Assembly (NCBI GenBank): GCA_900752785.1
Contig: CAADWP010000031.1
Location: forward strand, 1 to 21,548
DNA: 21,548 nt
Reading direction: 5' to 3'
Origin: an uncultured Ruminococcus sp.
GTDB lineage: Bacteria > Bacillota > Clostridia > Oscillospirales > Ruminococcaceae
This document shows positions 6,599 through 15,054 of this stretch, piece by piece. The notes under the pieces are model-generated. The model searched no databases, was not told the DNA's origin, and saw nothing but the letters and a program-made list of their open reading frames with translations. The number at the start of each line of letters is the position of its first letter. Positions within the stretch are counted from its first letter, which is position 1. Position numbers and translations under genes: made by a program.

Positions 6599-7258
6599 TT
6601 ATAGCGATATAATCTCGTCGTAATGCGACAGTATCTTGTAAAGACTTTGTTCGTTTGCCCACTTGGAACTTGCTTTTAACTTGTCCGAAAGTACAGAGAA
6701 GTCTTTGTCTTTTACAAGTTCAACTGCATTGCCGTAAAGATTGTTCCTGATGTGCGGATTTGCCGTCAAAAACTGGTCCAGCGTCATTTCAGCAGTTTGT
6801 TTTCGTGGTTTACCGCCATGTTTTCCGATGATGCTTCTCGTCTTGCTTATGGCGAGTTTCCTTTTAGCAAGATTGAAATAGAGCGTAACGTTATTGTTCA
6901 GATCCTTGGGTTCACCACCGTCTACCATATAACCATAGATTGCCTTTACGTATTGCCATATCTCTTCGTCCGTCATCAGCAGGATTGCCTTGTAGTATGC
7001 GTATTGAAAGGTAAAGTGCTTCATCTTCATGTTGAGCCTTTTGGGGCGCTTCCCGTTCTTTTCGGCTTCTTTGCTTTCCGTCATCACGTCGATAATGTTC
7101 TCCCAAAAATATTCCGACTTATTTCCTTTCGGCGGTTTTACCGGCTCTTCTTCGAACATAAACCTACAGATCGCTTTCATAAACTGTCCGCGCGTTGCGT
7201 CGTCGTCCAGCATTTCCATGACGTCTTTGTAAATCTCATAAAACGTAAATTGCGTCAA
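6599..7258 (-). CDS. Protein with two tandem DUF6291-like domains
   Basis: 219 residues. Residues 3-59 (FTFYEIYKDVMEMLDDDATR then an ICRFMFEE segment) and residues 79-136 (FTFQYAYYKAILLMTDEEIW then an IYGYMVDG segment) are two copies of the same helical unit: FTF, a paired aromatic helix, a D/E turn, an A-I-Y-F-hydrophobic helix, then a tryptophan or aromatic strand. Each resembles the single DUF6291 domain found in phage and plasmid genes of Bacillota. The C-terminal ~80 residues are not recognised. The start is TTG at 7258-7256, preceded by AGGGGGT 8 nt upstream; there is no ATG nearby. Biochemical function unknown. It sits directly downstream of the repeat array at 7362-7962, as a replication or partition protein would sit next to its sites, but that is an inference. 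Confidence 0.6.
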   Translation of the reverse strand: MTQFTFYEIYKDVMEMLDDDATRGQFMKAICRFMFEEEPVKPPKGNKSEYFWENIIDVMTESKEAEKNGKRPKRLNMKMKHFTFQYAYYKAILLMTDEEIWQYVKAIYGYMVDGGEPKDLNNNVTLYFNLAKRKLAISKTRSIIGKHGGKPRKQTAEMTLDQFLTANPHIRNNLYGNAVELVKDKDFSVLSDKLKASSKWANEQSLYKILSHYDEIISL

Positions 7259-7361
7259 TCTGAATACCCCCTTGTGTTGTTTTCTGTTTTACGTTTTGTT
7301 TTTCTGCCCGTTAAGGCGGGTAAACTTGTTTGTAACTCATAATCTGTTATCTCCTTTTCCG

Positions 7362-7962
7362 TTCACTTTATATGGACATTTGCTTGCCTGTTTGTGGGGG
7401 TGTTTTTCGTAAGTTGTTGAAAATATCCTCTACTTATGTTGGAAAGTTTTCATCTCTTTGTGGTAGTATTTTTTCAAAAAATCCTCCTACTATAATTGGA
7501 CATTTACCATACCCTTTGGCGGGGTGTTTTTAGAAATTTGCGGTAATTTATTTTACCTTCACTATTACTGGACATTTCCGGTACGAAACTTAATGGTTTA
7601 CGCGAAACTTTTTTCTTGGAGAAGAAAATATCCTCACTATATATGGGCAACAGAGAGTAAGAACTTCGTATTTTTCCGAAAAGAAATATCCCTCTACTAT
7701 AATTGGAAACTTCCGGCACGAAAGTAAATGGTTTGCACGAAACTTTTTTCATTAAGACAAAAATTTTCTCACTTTATACGGACAATAGAGGACAAAAACT
7801 TTTACGTTTCCATTACATATCCTCAGTATTATTGGAAAGTTTCAATTGCTTTGCGGGGGTGTTTAGAAAAATTTCTTACTGTCCTCCTAATACAATTGGA
7901 AACTTTTACTGTAATACTTCGTATTTTTCGGAAAAGAAAAAATGCCCCTCACTTATATAGGA
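7362..7962. repeat. Array of ten degenerate 54-75 bp repeats
   Basis: Ten units share the core TCCTC(C)TACTATAATTGGA. The GGA (or GGG) ends fall at 7374, 7441, 7498, 7570, 7645, 7705, 7780, 7834, 7898 and 7960, so the period is 54-75 bp. Two kinds of spacer follow the core. One has a G-run, TTTGCGGGGGTGTTTT (after cores 1, 2, 3 and 8). The other has ACTTCGTATTTTTCSGAAAAG (after cores 5 and 9). Cores 4-5 (7570-7704) and 6-7 (7705-7833) are two copies of one ~135-bp double unit containing CCGGYACGAAA and GAAACTTTTTTC. There is no convincing coding frame. It lies between the end of the LRR operon and the TTG start of the DUF6291-like gene. Iterons or partition sites, an array of promoters (cores 3 and 6 contain TATAAT), or recombination sites are all possible. 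Confidence 0.8.
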
Positions 7963-8018
7963 CATTTGAAGATGGGTTTTACAAGGTTTTTAAGAAAAAT
8001 ATAGAAATTATCAAATGT

Positions 8019-8045
8019 AAAAGGCATCGAAAATCGATGCCTTTT
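8019..8045 (-). terminator. Terminator of the LRR/nucleotide operon
   Basis: AAAAGGCATCGA (8019-8030) / TCGATGCCTTTT (8034-8045) is a perfect 12-bp stem with an AAA loop, 3 nt after the stop of the last minus-strand gene. Its arms end in A/T runs, so it could act in both directions. Confidence 0.75.
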
Positions 8046-8048
8046 GCC

Positions 8049-10082
8049 TTAGTTATTTTCAATAATAGAGGATAGATATTCATGCCAAATTCTCGCTTCT
8101 TGGTATTGTCCTTTTAAACCTTTCCCTACTTTAAATATTTTATTTTCTGACGTAGAGTAAAATGCATTTGCCCCAAATAATACACACTTTTGTGAATGTA
8201 TGATTATTTCGGATAAGTTATGACAATAACGAAATGCGTTCATACCTATAAATTCAACCGTCTTCGGAAGAGTTATTTTCTTTATTCCATCGCAATATGC
8301 AAAAGCCCAACATCCAATGGTTTTCACCTCAGTAAACATCACCGTTTTTAATGCAGAATTATTATAGAAGCTCCAGCCACCAAACCTCTCTGCATGAAGA
8401 ATTTGCAATTCTTGGAGATAAGGATTGTTTCTACAAAAATCGTCAGCAATATCACCATGGATATAAAGTTTAGTAATCTTTGGCATTTTACCGCCGAAGT
8501 AGGATGTCAATTTATATTTACCGCTAATAGTCATTGCATATATTGACTCGCAACCAAGCAATATTGCTTTACCGATTTGTGTTTCATAATGAATATTCAC
8601 ATAATGCAAATTCGGGGATTGATAAAATGCGAAATCACCAATACATTGACCTGCATATTTAATACATTCAAGTCCTGTTTTTGCTAATGCAAAACGGCCT
8701 ATCACGTCAACGTTTTTCAGATCTAATTCTTCGAGACTGTTGCACGAAAATAGCGCACCGTCATCAAGTTTTTGTAAGCTTATGACTTGCTTTAATTCCT
8801 TCCCGTAAGATAAAGCACACACACCAAGACAGTTCGCTCTTACCTTTTTTAAGGAGTAGCAATTATACAGACCGAATTTTCCAATACATTCAACCGTGAA
8901 CTCCGATTCTAATTTTGAACATCCGTAGAAACAAAACGGCGGTATGTTGTCTATACCAATCGCTACTTTATTCAAGTTATTGCAACGATAAAAAACACCT
9001 TCACCGAGTGACACTGTTTGCATTACTTTGACTTGTTCTATCTCTGTATCTGCAAAAGCGTAGCTCGCAATGTGTGTTATTTCTTTGGGTAAAAAAACAT
9101 CCTTGATGTCACCTTTATAGCGATACAACGTTGTTCCTATAATTGCAAATTCCTTTTGATTTTCAAGCCATTTTGTTTTATAAAAGGCACTATTCCCTAC
9201 GTGAGCAACAGACTCCCCACCTATAATTCTTTCGAGTTTTTTTGCCCCCAAGAAAGAATGGTCGCCAATATACGTAAGAGCCTTTGGAAGACTAATTTCC
9301 GTTAAATTGCAACACTTGGAGAAAGCATAGTCGCCGATCATTTCTATCGTGTCTGGCAAATCGATGGAAAGCATTTCGCTTCTGTCATGGAAGGCGCCGC
9401 TTGCAATAATTTTGACAGTTTTACCGTTAATCATAGCAGGCACGGTATGATGAGTCATTCCCTTTCCTTCCTTGGTCAAACCTTTGATCTCGATAACGTC
9501 GCCTTTTTGGTTATACTTAAATTCTTCAAAAACACCGAACGTTTGCGACTCATGCTTTATATTCGAGGCGTTCTTTTTGGAGAGTACGACAATCTTGCAC
9601 CATTCGCACCCTTCGTCATAGATTTTTTCAAAGATATGCGACGGAGTAGATGATGAACAAAGCAATTTTATTTTAGGATAGTTATTTTTCAATTCGATGG
9701 TAAGACCAAACCAATCCCCGCATTCCTGTATTTCATTTATGACAAGATAGACGTTTTCGCTATTCTTTCGTGCGTTATAAAAATCAGATATTATTGGAAG
9801 AATATTCTCGTTGTGCAGGATCGGCAGTTCGTAATTGAGATATAATATATCTTCTTTTCCCACGCCACGCATAAGCAAATCTTTGCAGATTCGAGCAAGC
9901 ATATCTTTTTTGCGGAGACCACTTTCGCCTGCAAGAAAGACAAAATTGTTTTTTGTTTCGTCAAAATATAATTCTTGTACCTCATTGTAGTCATACGCAA
10001 AGGCGAGATCCGAAAAATCCGTGTTAAGTCCTTCGTCAAGAATATCGAGTTGCCTGAAATAATCAATAAATTTCTGTTCCAT
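8049..10082 (-). CDS. AAA_14-like pseudo-ATPase fused to BspA-type leucine-rich repeats
   Basis: 677 residues. Residues ~45-170 align by eye with the AAA_14 (DUF4143-associated) P-loop NTPase fold: FVFLAGESGLRKKDMLARI, then ILYLNYELP, VYLVINEIQECGDW and KIKLLCSSST. Key residues are altered. The P-loop reads G52-ESGL-R57-K58-K59, so the glycine before Lys and the following Ser/Thr are lost. Walker B reads INE, so the magnesium-binding Asp is Asn116 while Glu117 remains. ATP hydrolysis is therefore doubtful. Residues ~205-665 are a long LRR_5 (BspA-type) array with IG.YAF..C.NL spacing. There is no signal peptide or anchor, unlike surface BspA proteins, so it is likely cytoplasmic. Its ATG abuts the stop of the upstream phosphoesterase and GGGGGA is just upstream. 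It is the last gene of the operon. The NTPase-LRR order recalls NLR-type receptors, by analogy only. Confidence 0.75.
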   Translation of the reverse strand: MEQKFIDYFRQLDILDEGLNTDFSDLAFAYDYNEVQELYFDETKNNFVFLAGESGLRKKDMLARICKDLLMRGVGKEDILYLNYELPILHNENILPIISDFYNARKNSENVYLVINEIQECGDWFGLTIELKNNYPKIKLLCSSSTPSHIFEKIYDEGCEWCKIVVLSKKNASNIKHESQTFGVFEEFKYNQKGDVIEIKGLTKEGKGMTHHTVPAMINGKTVKIIASGAFHDRSEMLSIDLPDTIEMIGDYAFSKCCNLTEISLPKALTYIGDHSFLGAKKLERIIGGESVAHVGNSAFYKTKWLENQKEFAIIGTTLYRYKGDIKDVFLPKEITHIASYAFADTEIEQVKVMQTVSLGEGVFYRCNNLNKVAIGIDNIPPFCFYGCSKLESEFTVECIGKFGLYNCYSLKKVRANCLGVCALSYGKELKQVISLQKLDDGALFSCNSLEELDLKNVDVIGRFALAKTGLECIKYAGQCIGDFAFYQSPNLHYVNIHYETQIGKAILLGCESIYAMTISGKYKLTSYFGGKMPKITKLYIHGDIADDFCRNNPYLQELQILHAERFGGWSFYNNSALKTVMFTEVKTIGCWAFAYCDGIKKITLPKTVEFIGMNAFRYCHNLSEIIIHSQKCVLFGANAFYSTSENKIFKVGKGLKGQYQEARIWHEYLSSIIENN

Positions 10083-10757
10083 TTATTCCCCCAATCTCAA
10101 AACCGATTCAAATACACCTACAAACGAGCCTGTACGAATATCTTTATGATAGTGTCCAAAATACCATTTTTTGTAGTTTGTTTTCTTGGATATAGTTTGC
10201 AAGTAGTCATTTATTATTTTTTCTTCCTGCATAAGTTTTACGCTGATACTTTCCGCTATGTTTGTCGGCGCCACATGCGTGAAGACATAGTCAACTTGAT
10301 ATCCAACCTTGCCAAGATTTCGAATGCCGTTCTCATATTCCTTTTCCGTCGGCATTTCTTGTTCCCAAACATAGACAGGAGACGAGCCTGTAAGTTTCTT
10401 TACGGAAAAACCGCCGCCGAACACAAAGAAAGTATTTCTGTCTATCGAATAAATCTCCCCACGCATCAAGTGATATAGTTTTTCGCTTATTTGGTGAACC
10501 GAACCTCCGCAAAAATCTTTTATCGGATACTCATAAATCAAATCGAAGTTTTCGTGATTGCCATCCAAAAATAAGGTTTTGCAAGGCAAACACTCATAGT
10601 ATGCTCGCACCTCGAGGTGTTCGGTCCGGCTCCAGATCATACCGGCGTCACCAAGTATGATTAAATAGTCGGAGTCGGTTAAAGGTAGTTTGTTTAATTG
10701 CGTTTTCAGCCATTCGAGTCTTATGTGACCGTGAATATCCGAAGCGAGATAAATCAT
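10083..10757 (-). CDS. Calcineurin-like metallophosphoesterase
   Basis: 224 residues with the complete set of dinuclear metal ligands: D7 and H9 (SDIHGH), D37 (LGDAG), N67 and H68 (GNHEN), H161 (THVAP), and H202 and H204 (GHYH). This places it in the calcineurin-like phosphoesterase superfamily, which hydrolyses phosphomono- or diesters such as nucleotides, cyclic dinucleotides or nucleic acids; the substrate cannot be told. There is no signal peptide, so it is cytoplasmic. It starts inside the stop of the glycosyltransferase fusion (ATGA overlap) with AGAGGT upstream, and its own stop abuts the AAA-LRR start. It is therefore firmly part of the operon and the second of two such enzymes in it. 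The two are not close relatives by eye. Confidence 0.88.
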   Translation of the reverse strand: MIYLASDIHGHIRLEWLKTQLNKLPLTDSDYLIILGDAGMIWSRTEHLEVRAYYECLPCKTLFLDGNHENFDLIYEYPIKDFCGGSVHQISEKLYHLMRGEIYSIDRNTFFVFGGGFSVKKLTGSSPVYVWEQEMPTEKEYENGIRNLGKVGYQVDYVFTHVAPTNIAESISVKLMQEEKIINDYLQTISKKTNYKKWYFGHYHKDIRTGSFVGVFESVLRLGE

Positions 10758-13393
10758 TTTCTGACCTCTTTTATTAAATTTTCTGAAGTATATCCAAACA
10801 CATTCTCTCCAAACTCAACCTTCTCACAATAGACTATATGTTGAAGTGACGTTGCATAATAAAATGCCTTGTCCTCTACAACCTGAACGTTTTTAAGGTC
10901 TACTTGTTTCAGGTGATATGCGTCCGATACAGCTCGGAAAGAAATTTTTTCCGTTTGTGTCGGAAGCGTAAAAGTATCGTCCTTTTTAGCAATAGCGTAT
11001 TGTAAAAGTACTCGCATATCCTTTGTGTATAGGTTACCTTCGTGTGAACAGAAGTCTTCATTATTCCTGTCAACTTCAATCGTTTCAAGCGATTCACACG
11101 AACCAAACGCATAAAGACCTATACTGTTGATATTTTCTGACAGCATAATAGTAGTGATTTTATCGCAACCGTGAAAAGCCCACGCGCCGATAGAAGTTAC
11201 TGTGTTAGGAATAATAATTTTCTTCAAGTTTTTGCAGTCATCAAATGCACTATCTTCAATTGTTATCAAGGTGTCAGGCAGAATAATCTCTGTCAGATTT
11301 CTCGCATTTTGAAATGCGTGTTTGCCGATGACCGTTACGCCGCTTGGTACGCTATAACTTGTTTCGGGTGATTGAGGAGGAAAACGCAAGAGTGTTGTTT
11401 TGGCTTTATTGAAAAGCACACCCGCCATAGCAGAGAAAAAAGGGTTGCCTTTTTCTACAAATATCTTTTTTACAGGTTCGGCATAAAAGCAATTTGTATC
11501 AATTTCTGTAATTTTTTCAGAAACACAAACCATACCGCTATAAAAATTTTGAGAAGATACTTTATTGATATCCGTTGTATTTAATAGCACTAACTTATCA
11601 TTGAATAAAAGATCATCAACGCTGATATCAAGGGCTATTAAATCCCTCATTGTACGTTCTATATCCTGCCTTAAAGCAACCAGATACAAGTCTTTTGCTT
11701 TGGTCAAATCCTTATTAACGCCTATGCCGTTAAGATAGCAATATGCAAGGTCTGCTGTACCGTGAGAATAGTTGTTCTCGCAAGCAAGGCTGAAATATTT
11801 TACGGCGAGTTCGCCGTTCTTGTCCACACCTTCTCCGTAAAGATAACTTTGTCCAATGTCGCGCATGGAGTGAACGTATCCAAGGTCTGCGGATTTCTTA
11901 TACCAATATGCGGATTTTGCTTTATCAATTTCTACCCCTTGACCGACGAGATACATATATCCCAAATCGCACATTGCCTCTAAATTACCAAGCTCTGCGG
12001 CTTTCTGATACAAGTCATACGCCCTTTCAAAATTGTGACTCTTCCCAAGCCCGAACGAATACATATCCGCCAGTATAACAACGTATTCGGCAATGTTTTT
12101 GTTTGCTTTCTGTTCGACAAAAGGTACAATAGGAGTAACAAGTTCGTTTGCCCTGCCTTTATCTTTATCTGTTCCGTTCCCCTCAAAAATGGCGAGAGCG
12201 TAGTAGAACGTGCCACGGACATTTCCGAGAGAGTTAGCCATCTTAAATGACGCAAGGGATAATTCCTTGCTACGGATAAACCGTTTACTTCCTATGGAAT
12301 ATTCTTTTCCGCGCTTAACCCATTCGTCACTATCAATCGCCGAATAAATTCCGTCAAACAATGGCGCTTGATATTTATCATCAAACAGTATCGACTTTTT
12401 AGGTGAAAGCAACGGCTTATCATCGGAAATTTTTTCTATTATGTCTTTCCACACGTTTAGCGTAAGAGGCAAATACTCTATCAAACCGAGTTGAACTTCC
12501 TTCGTTACAACGTCAGAGACAAGGCAACGAACGCCTACAGCCTGCGCCTCAATGAGAGTGATGGGAAGCCCCTCGTAAAGAGATGGCAACAAAAATGCCG
12601 ACGATACGGAAAGCAATTCAGGCACGTTACTGTCGGGAGGAAGAATGGTTACGTTATTCAAGCATTTTTCGGCAATCGCTCTTTCAATACTCTCTTTTTG
12701 CCGTCCATATCCCACAAGCATAAATCGGACGCTTTCATTCTTTTTCATTGCTTCACAAAGCGAAAGAAGGAAGCCGACATTTTTCTGCTTGGTAAATCTC
12801 CCCACAAACAAGAAATATCGCTTATCCTTGTCTAATCCGTATTTATCATAAATATTTTCATTTGCAGGTTTAAATCTTTGATAATCTACGGCATTGTAGC
12901 ACACCTCGCCCCCATTGCCATACAGGAAATTTCTTGCCGCATCCGAACACGCAAAAGCGTGAGTAGCATATTTGCCGACCATTTTTGCAGACAGATATTT
13001 TGCAACCCTTTTGCCGAACGTCAGACCGTTTGGGTTTGATTGATGACAATGAGATATTCGCACGGGAACGCCTTCAAGGTAGGCTTGCTTCAAATACATC
13101 CCGTTGTTGGAGTAATAGTGAGAATGAACGGCAATCGGCTTTTCTTTGCGGATTATCTCCCTGATTTTTTTTGACTGTCGCAAAGCTCTTATAAGACCTT
13201 TCCCTTTCACAACAACGTCGTAAACCTTACCGCCCATTGTTTCGATTTCTTTGCGGTAATAATCTTTTCCATGAGCTGTATTTATGAAAATGAATTGATA
13301 ATCGTCTTGCAAATTGCGATACAAAGTCATGATGAACGAGGATATACCATTCAGTCGCAAATTACCGCCGATTTGTATAATTTTCTTTTTCAT
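10754..13393 (-). CDS. Triple fusion: GT4 glycosyltransferase, Sel1 repeats, BspA-type LRR
   Basis: 879 residues from the ATG at 13393, which overlaps the upstream stop as ATGA and follows AAGGT. The longer reading from 13417 has no usable ribosome binding site. Residues 1-345 are a family 4 glycosyltransferase (GT-B fold): opening IIQIGGNLRLNGISSF, donor-site VGRFTKQKN, and the EX7E pair Glu274/Glu282 in LYEGLPITLIEAQAVG. Such enzymes move sugars from NDP-sugars, usually for exopolysaccharide. Residues ~395-580 hold four clear Sel1-like (TPR-related) repeats, for example YLVGQGVEIDKAKSAYWY, plus a degenerate one before them. Residues ~620-879 are LRR_5 repeats (VTVIGKHAFQNARNLTEI). No signal peptide or membrane segment is seen. 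One continuous frame encodes all three parts. The acceptor is unknown; repeats could select a protein or glycan target. Confidence 0.85.
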   Translation of the reverse strand: MKKKIIQIGGNLRLNGISSFIMTLYRNLQDDYQFIFINTAHGKDYYRKEIETMGGKVYDVVVKGKGLIRALRQSKKIREIIRKEKPIAVHSHYYSNNGMYLKQAYLEGVPVRISHCHQSNPNGLTFGKRVAKYLSAKMVGKYATHAFACSDAARNFLYGNGGEVCYNAVDYQRFKPANENIYDKYGLDKDKRYFLFVGRFTKQKNVGFLLSLCEAMKKNESVRFMLVGYGRQKESIERAIAEKCLNNVTILPPDSNVPELLSVSSAFLLPSLYEGLPITLIEAQAVGVRCLVSDVVTKEVQLGLIEYLPLTLNVWKDIIEKISDDKPLLSPKKSILFDDKYQAPLFDGIYSAIDSDEWVKRGKEYSIGSKRFIRSKELSLASFKMANSLGNVRGTFYYALAIFEGNGTDKDKGRANELVTPIVPFVEQKANKNIAEYVVILADMYSFGLGKSHNFERAYDLYQKAAELGNLEAMCDLGYMYLVGQGVEIDKAKSAYWYKKSADLGYVHSMRDIGQSYLYGEGVDKNGELAVKYFSLACENNYSHGTADLAYCYLNGIGVNKDLTKAKDLYLVALRQDIERTMRDLIALDISVDDLLFNDKLVLLNTTDINKVSSQNFYSGMVCVSEKITEIDTNCFYAEPVKKIFVEKGNPFFSAMAGVLFNKAKTTLLRFPPQSPETSYSVPSGVTVIGKHAFQNARNLTEIILPDTLITIEDSAFDDCKNLKKIIIPNTVTSIGAWAFHGCDKITTIMLSENINSIGLYAFGSCESLETIEVDRNNEDFCSHEGNLYTKDMRVLLQYAIAKKDDTFTLPTQTEKISFRAVSDAYHLKQVDLKNVQVVEDKAFYYATSLQHIVYCEKVEFGENVFGYTSENLIKEVRK

Positions 13394-15054
13394 GTTCGTA
13401 TTACCTTGGCAGGACATCCTTTTAAGGTGTTTTGCAAAAGCCTTATGTGTTTAGGCAGATATATTGTTTCAAGAGAGGTACACCCGTTGAAACACCAATC
13501 TGCTATGTCTTCCACACTGTCCGGAATGCGAATTGTTTTAAGCGCCGTACATCCGCTGAAAGAACTTCTGCTTATAAATTTGAGTCCGTTCGGCAGAATT
13601 ATATCCGTTAAGGTTTCACATCCCGTAAACGCACTTCTGCCGATATTTACAACAGTTTCGGGAATTACCACGGTTTTTCCTTTTGCCGCAGTAGGCGGGC
13701 AATATACGATTTCGCTGACAGTAGCATCGTAAAGTATACCATCCACAACTCGATAATACGGACTGTAGTTTTCGATAACGACGTTTTTACAGTTTGCAAA
13801 GGGATTATATCCGATTTGGCGAACCGATTTCGGGATTATAATTTTTTCAATCATATCGCAATTCCAAAAACAATTTCGACCAATGGTTCTGACGGTGTCG
13901 AGAAGTTCGACTACTTTTACGCCCGACCCCATGGAATAATGCATACAGGTTGTTGCATTCTTGTCGTAGAGAACGCCATTCACATATTGAAAATATGGGC
14001 TATCGTTGATAAGGCGAATGTTACGACAGTCAGAAAAAGCATTGTTTCCCATAAACCTTACGTTCTTGGTAATTCTCACAATTTGTAAGTTCTTGCACTT
14101 ATAAAAGCTGTGTTTACCTATCCAAGTCACGCTTTCGGGAATGGTATATTCCTTATCTTTTCTATCTGCCGTATAATGAATTAAGAATTTTTTTGCAGCG
14201 TCAAATAAAACTCCGTTTTCATTGACGAAATGGACGCTTTGATTGTCGATTATAATATTCAGACAACCCGCGAAGGGATCGTCACCCATTTCTGATACAC
14301 TACTTGGAATGTTGATATGCTTTAAATTTTCACAGTAGACGAAAGCGTCTCCGCAGATGCAGTCCACGCCTTCGGGCAACACAACCTTTTCAATGGCAAG
14401 ATTGGACCAGAATGCACCTGTACCTATTCTTGTAATACCCTTCGGAACGATAACCGTCTTTTCACTTCCTGTATATTTTAGAAGTTCGCCGAATTTCACT
14501 ATATATTCCGACGGAAATTCTCCCATATCCGTAGGATTATAGTAATCATCAGAATATATCGGCGCCGTCTTTTCAAATACTCCTGCCGTATATATTTCCG
14601 TGCCTATGTAGAGTTTTGATTTAAAATCTATCAACCCTCCTGAAAGTTGAGATGTGTATAGACATTCGTTGGATCTTGACTTCCGTTTGTATTCAGTAAG
14701 AAGGGATCGATAATTCTTACCCCAACCTTCTGAAAAAATACCCATATACAGTTCGCCGTTGGGCTTCCTGATTGCTAAATCATAGTCGGAATCATTCAGT
14801 ACTATTACTTTGGCGGAATATCCCTTTTTCAGTAGCCTGTCAACACATTCAAGTATGGCGAAATCTTTATATGCAAGCAAAGGATAGCTGTTTCCGAGAT
14901 ATTCAAATCTCTGTTCTTCCGAATAAATTGTCAGCGTAATATCGGAATAATGGTGAACAAACACGTCGGGCGCTATTTCATCGTATCCGAGTTTACGATA
15001 TAAAATCACATATTTCATATCAATGAACAGAGTATCTTTCGTTTTTTCAGCCAT
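13390..15054 (-). CDS. BspA-type LRR protein with an unrecognised conserved N-terminal domain
   Basis: 554 residues. The first ~165 residues form a domain I do not recognise, containing KYVILYRKLGYDEIAPDVFV, then FAILECVDRLLKKGYSAKVI and a GGLIDFKSKLY segment. The rest is an LRR_5 array in two styles: ordinary IG..AF..C.NL repeats, and extended ones with a NPFAxC...SPYYxVVDGxLYD insert. The AT-rich open frame at 19314-21548 repeats both the N-domain and the same order of extended repeats, so they are paralogues. I use the ATG at 15054 (GAGGG 7 nt upstream); the frame also has a TTG at 15060 with no spacing. It overlaps the kinase gene end by 8 nt and the glycosyltransferase start by 4 nt. No signal peptide, so probably cytoplasmic. 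Function unknown. Confidence 0.8.
   Translation of the reverse strand: MAEKTKDTLFIDMKYVILYRKLGYDEIAPDVFVHHYSDITLTIYSEEQRFEYLGNSYPLLAYKDFAILECVDRLLKKGYSAKVIVLNDSDYDLAIRKPNGELYMGIFSEGWGKNYRSLLTEYKRKSRSNECLYTSQLSGGLIDFKSKLYIGTEIYTAGVFEKTAPIYSDDYYNPTDMGEFPSEYIVKFGELLKYTGSEKTVIVPKGITRIGTGAFWSNLAIEKVVLPEGVDCICGDAFVYCENLKHINIPSSVSEMGDDPFAGCLNIIIDNQSVHFVNENGVLFDAAKKFLIHYTADRKDKEYTIPESVTWIGKHSFYKCKNLQIVRITKNVRFMGNNAFSDCRNIRLINDSPYFQYVNGVLYDKNATTCMHYSMGSGVKVVELLDTVRTIGRNCFWNCDMIEKIIIPKSVRQIGYNPFANCKNVVIENYSPYYRVVDGILYDATVSEIVYCPPTAAKGKTVVIPETVVNIGRSAFTGCETLTDIILPNGLKFISRSSFSGCTALKTIRIPDSVEDIADWCFNGCTSLETIYLPKHIRLLQNTLKGCPAKVIRT

Noticed and set aside
6752..7342. 196-codon plus-strand frame opposite the DUF6291-like gene
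   Set aside because: It is antisense to a gene with a clear RBS and recognisable duplicated domain, and its product is Phe/Val/Arg-rich with no family features.
7362..7962. CRISPR array
   Set aside because: The repeated core is degenerate, the spacing varies from 54 to 75 bp, the intervening segments are themselves repeated in two classes, and no cas genes are present.
7504..8075. Small open frames inside the repeat array (for example minus strand 7504-7752, plus strand 7728-8075)
   Set aside because: They arise from translating the repeats; the apparent protein repeat is a by-product of the duplicated DNA unit, and none has a convincing RBS.
9975..10478. 167-codon plus-strand frame over the metallophosphoesterase start
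   Set aside because: Shadow of two well-supported minus-strand genes; low-complexity aromatic product.
13271..13732. 153-codon plus-strand frame across the LRR/glycosyltransferase junction
   Set aside because: Antisense shadow of LRR codons (repeated VHPLK-like pattern mirrors the repeats).
8049..15054. LRR_5 proteins as cell-surface adhesins like BspA
   Set aside because: None of the LRR proteins shows a signal peptide, sorting motif or membrane anchor, and their fusion partners are cytoplasmic enzymes.
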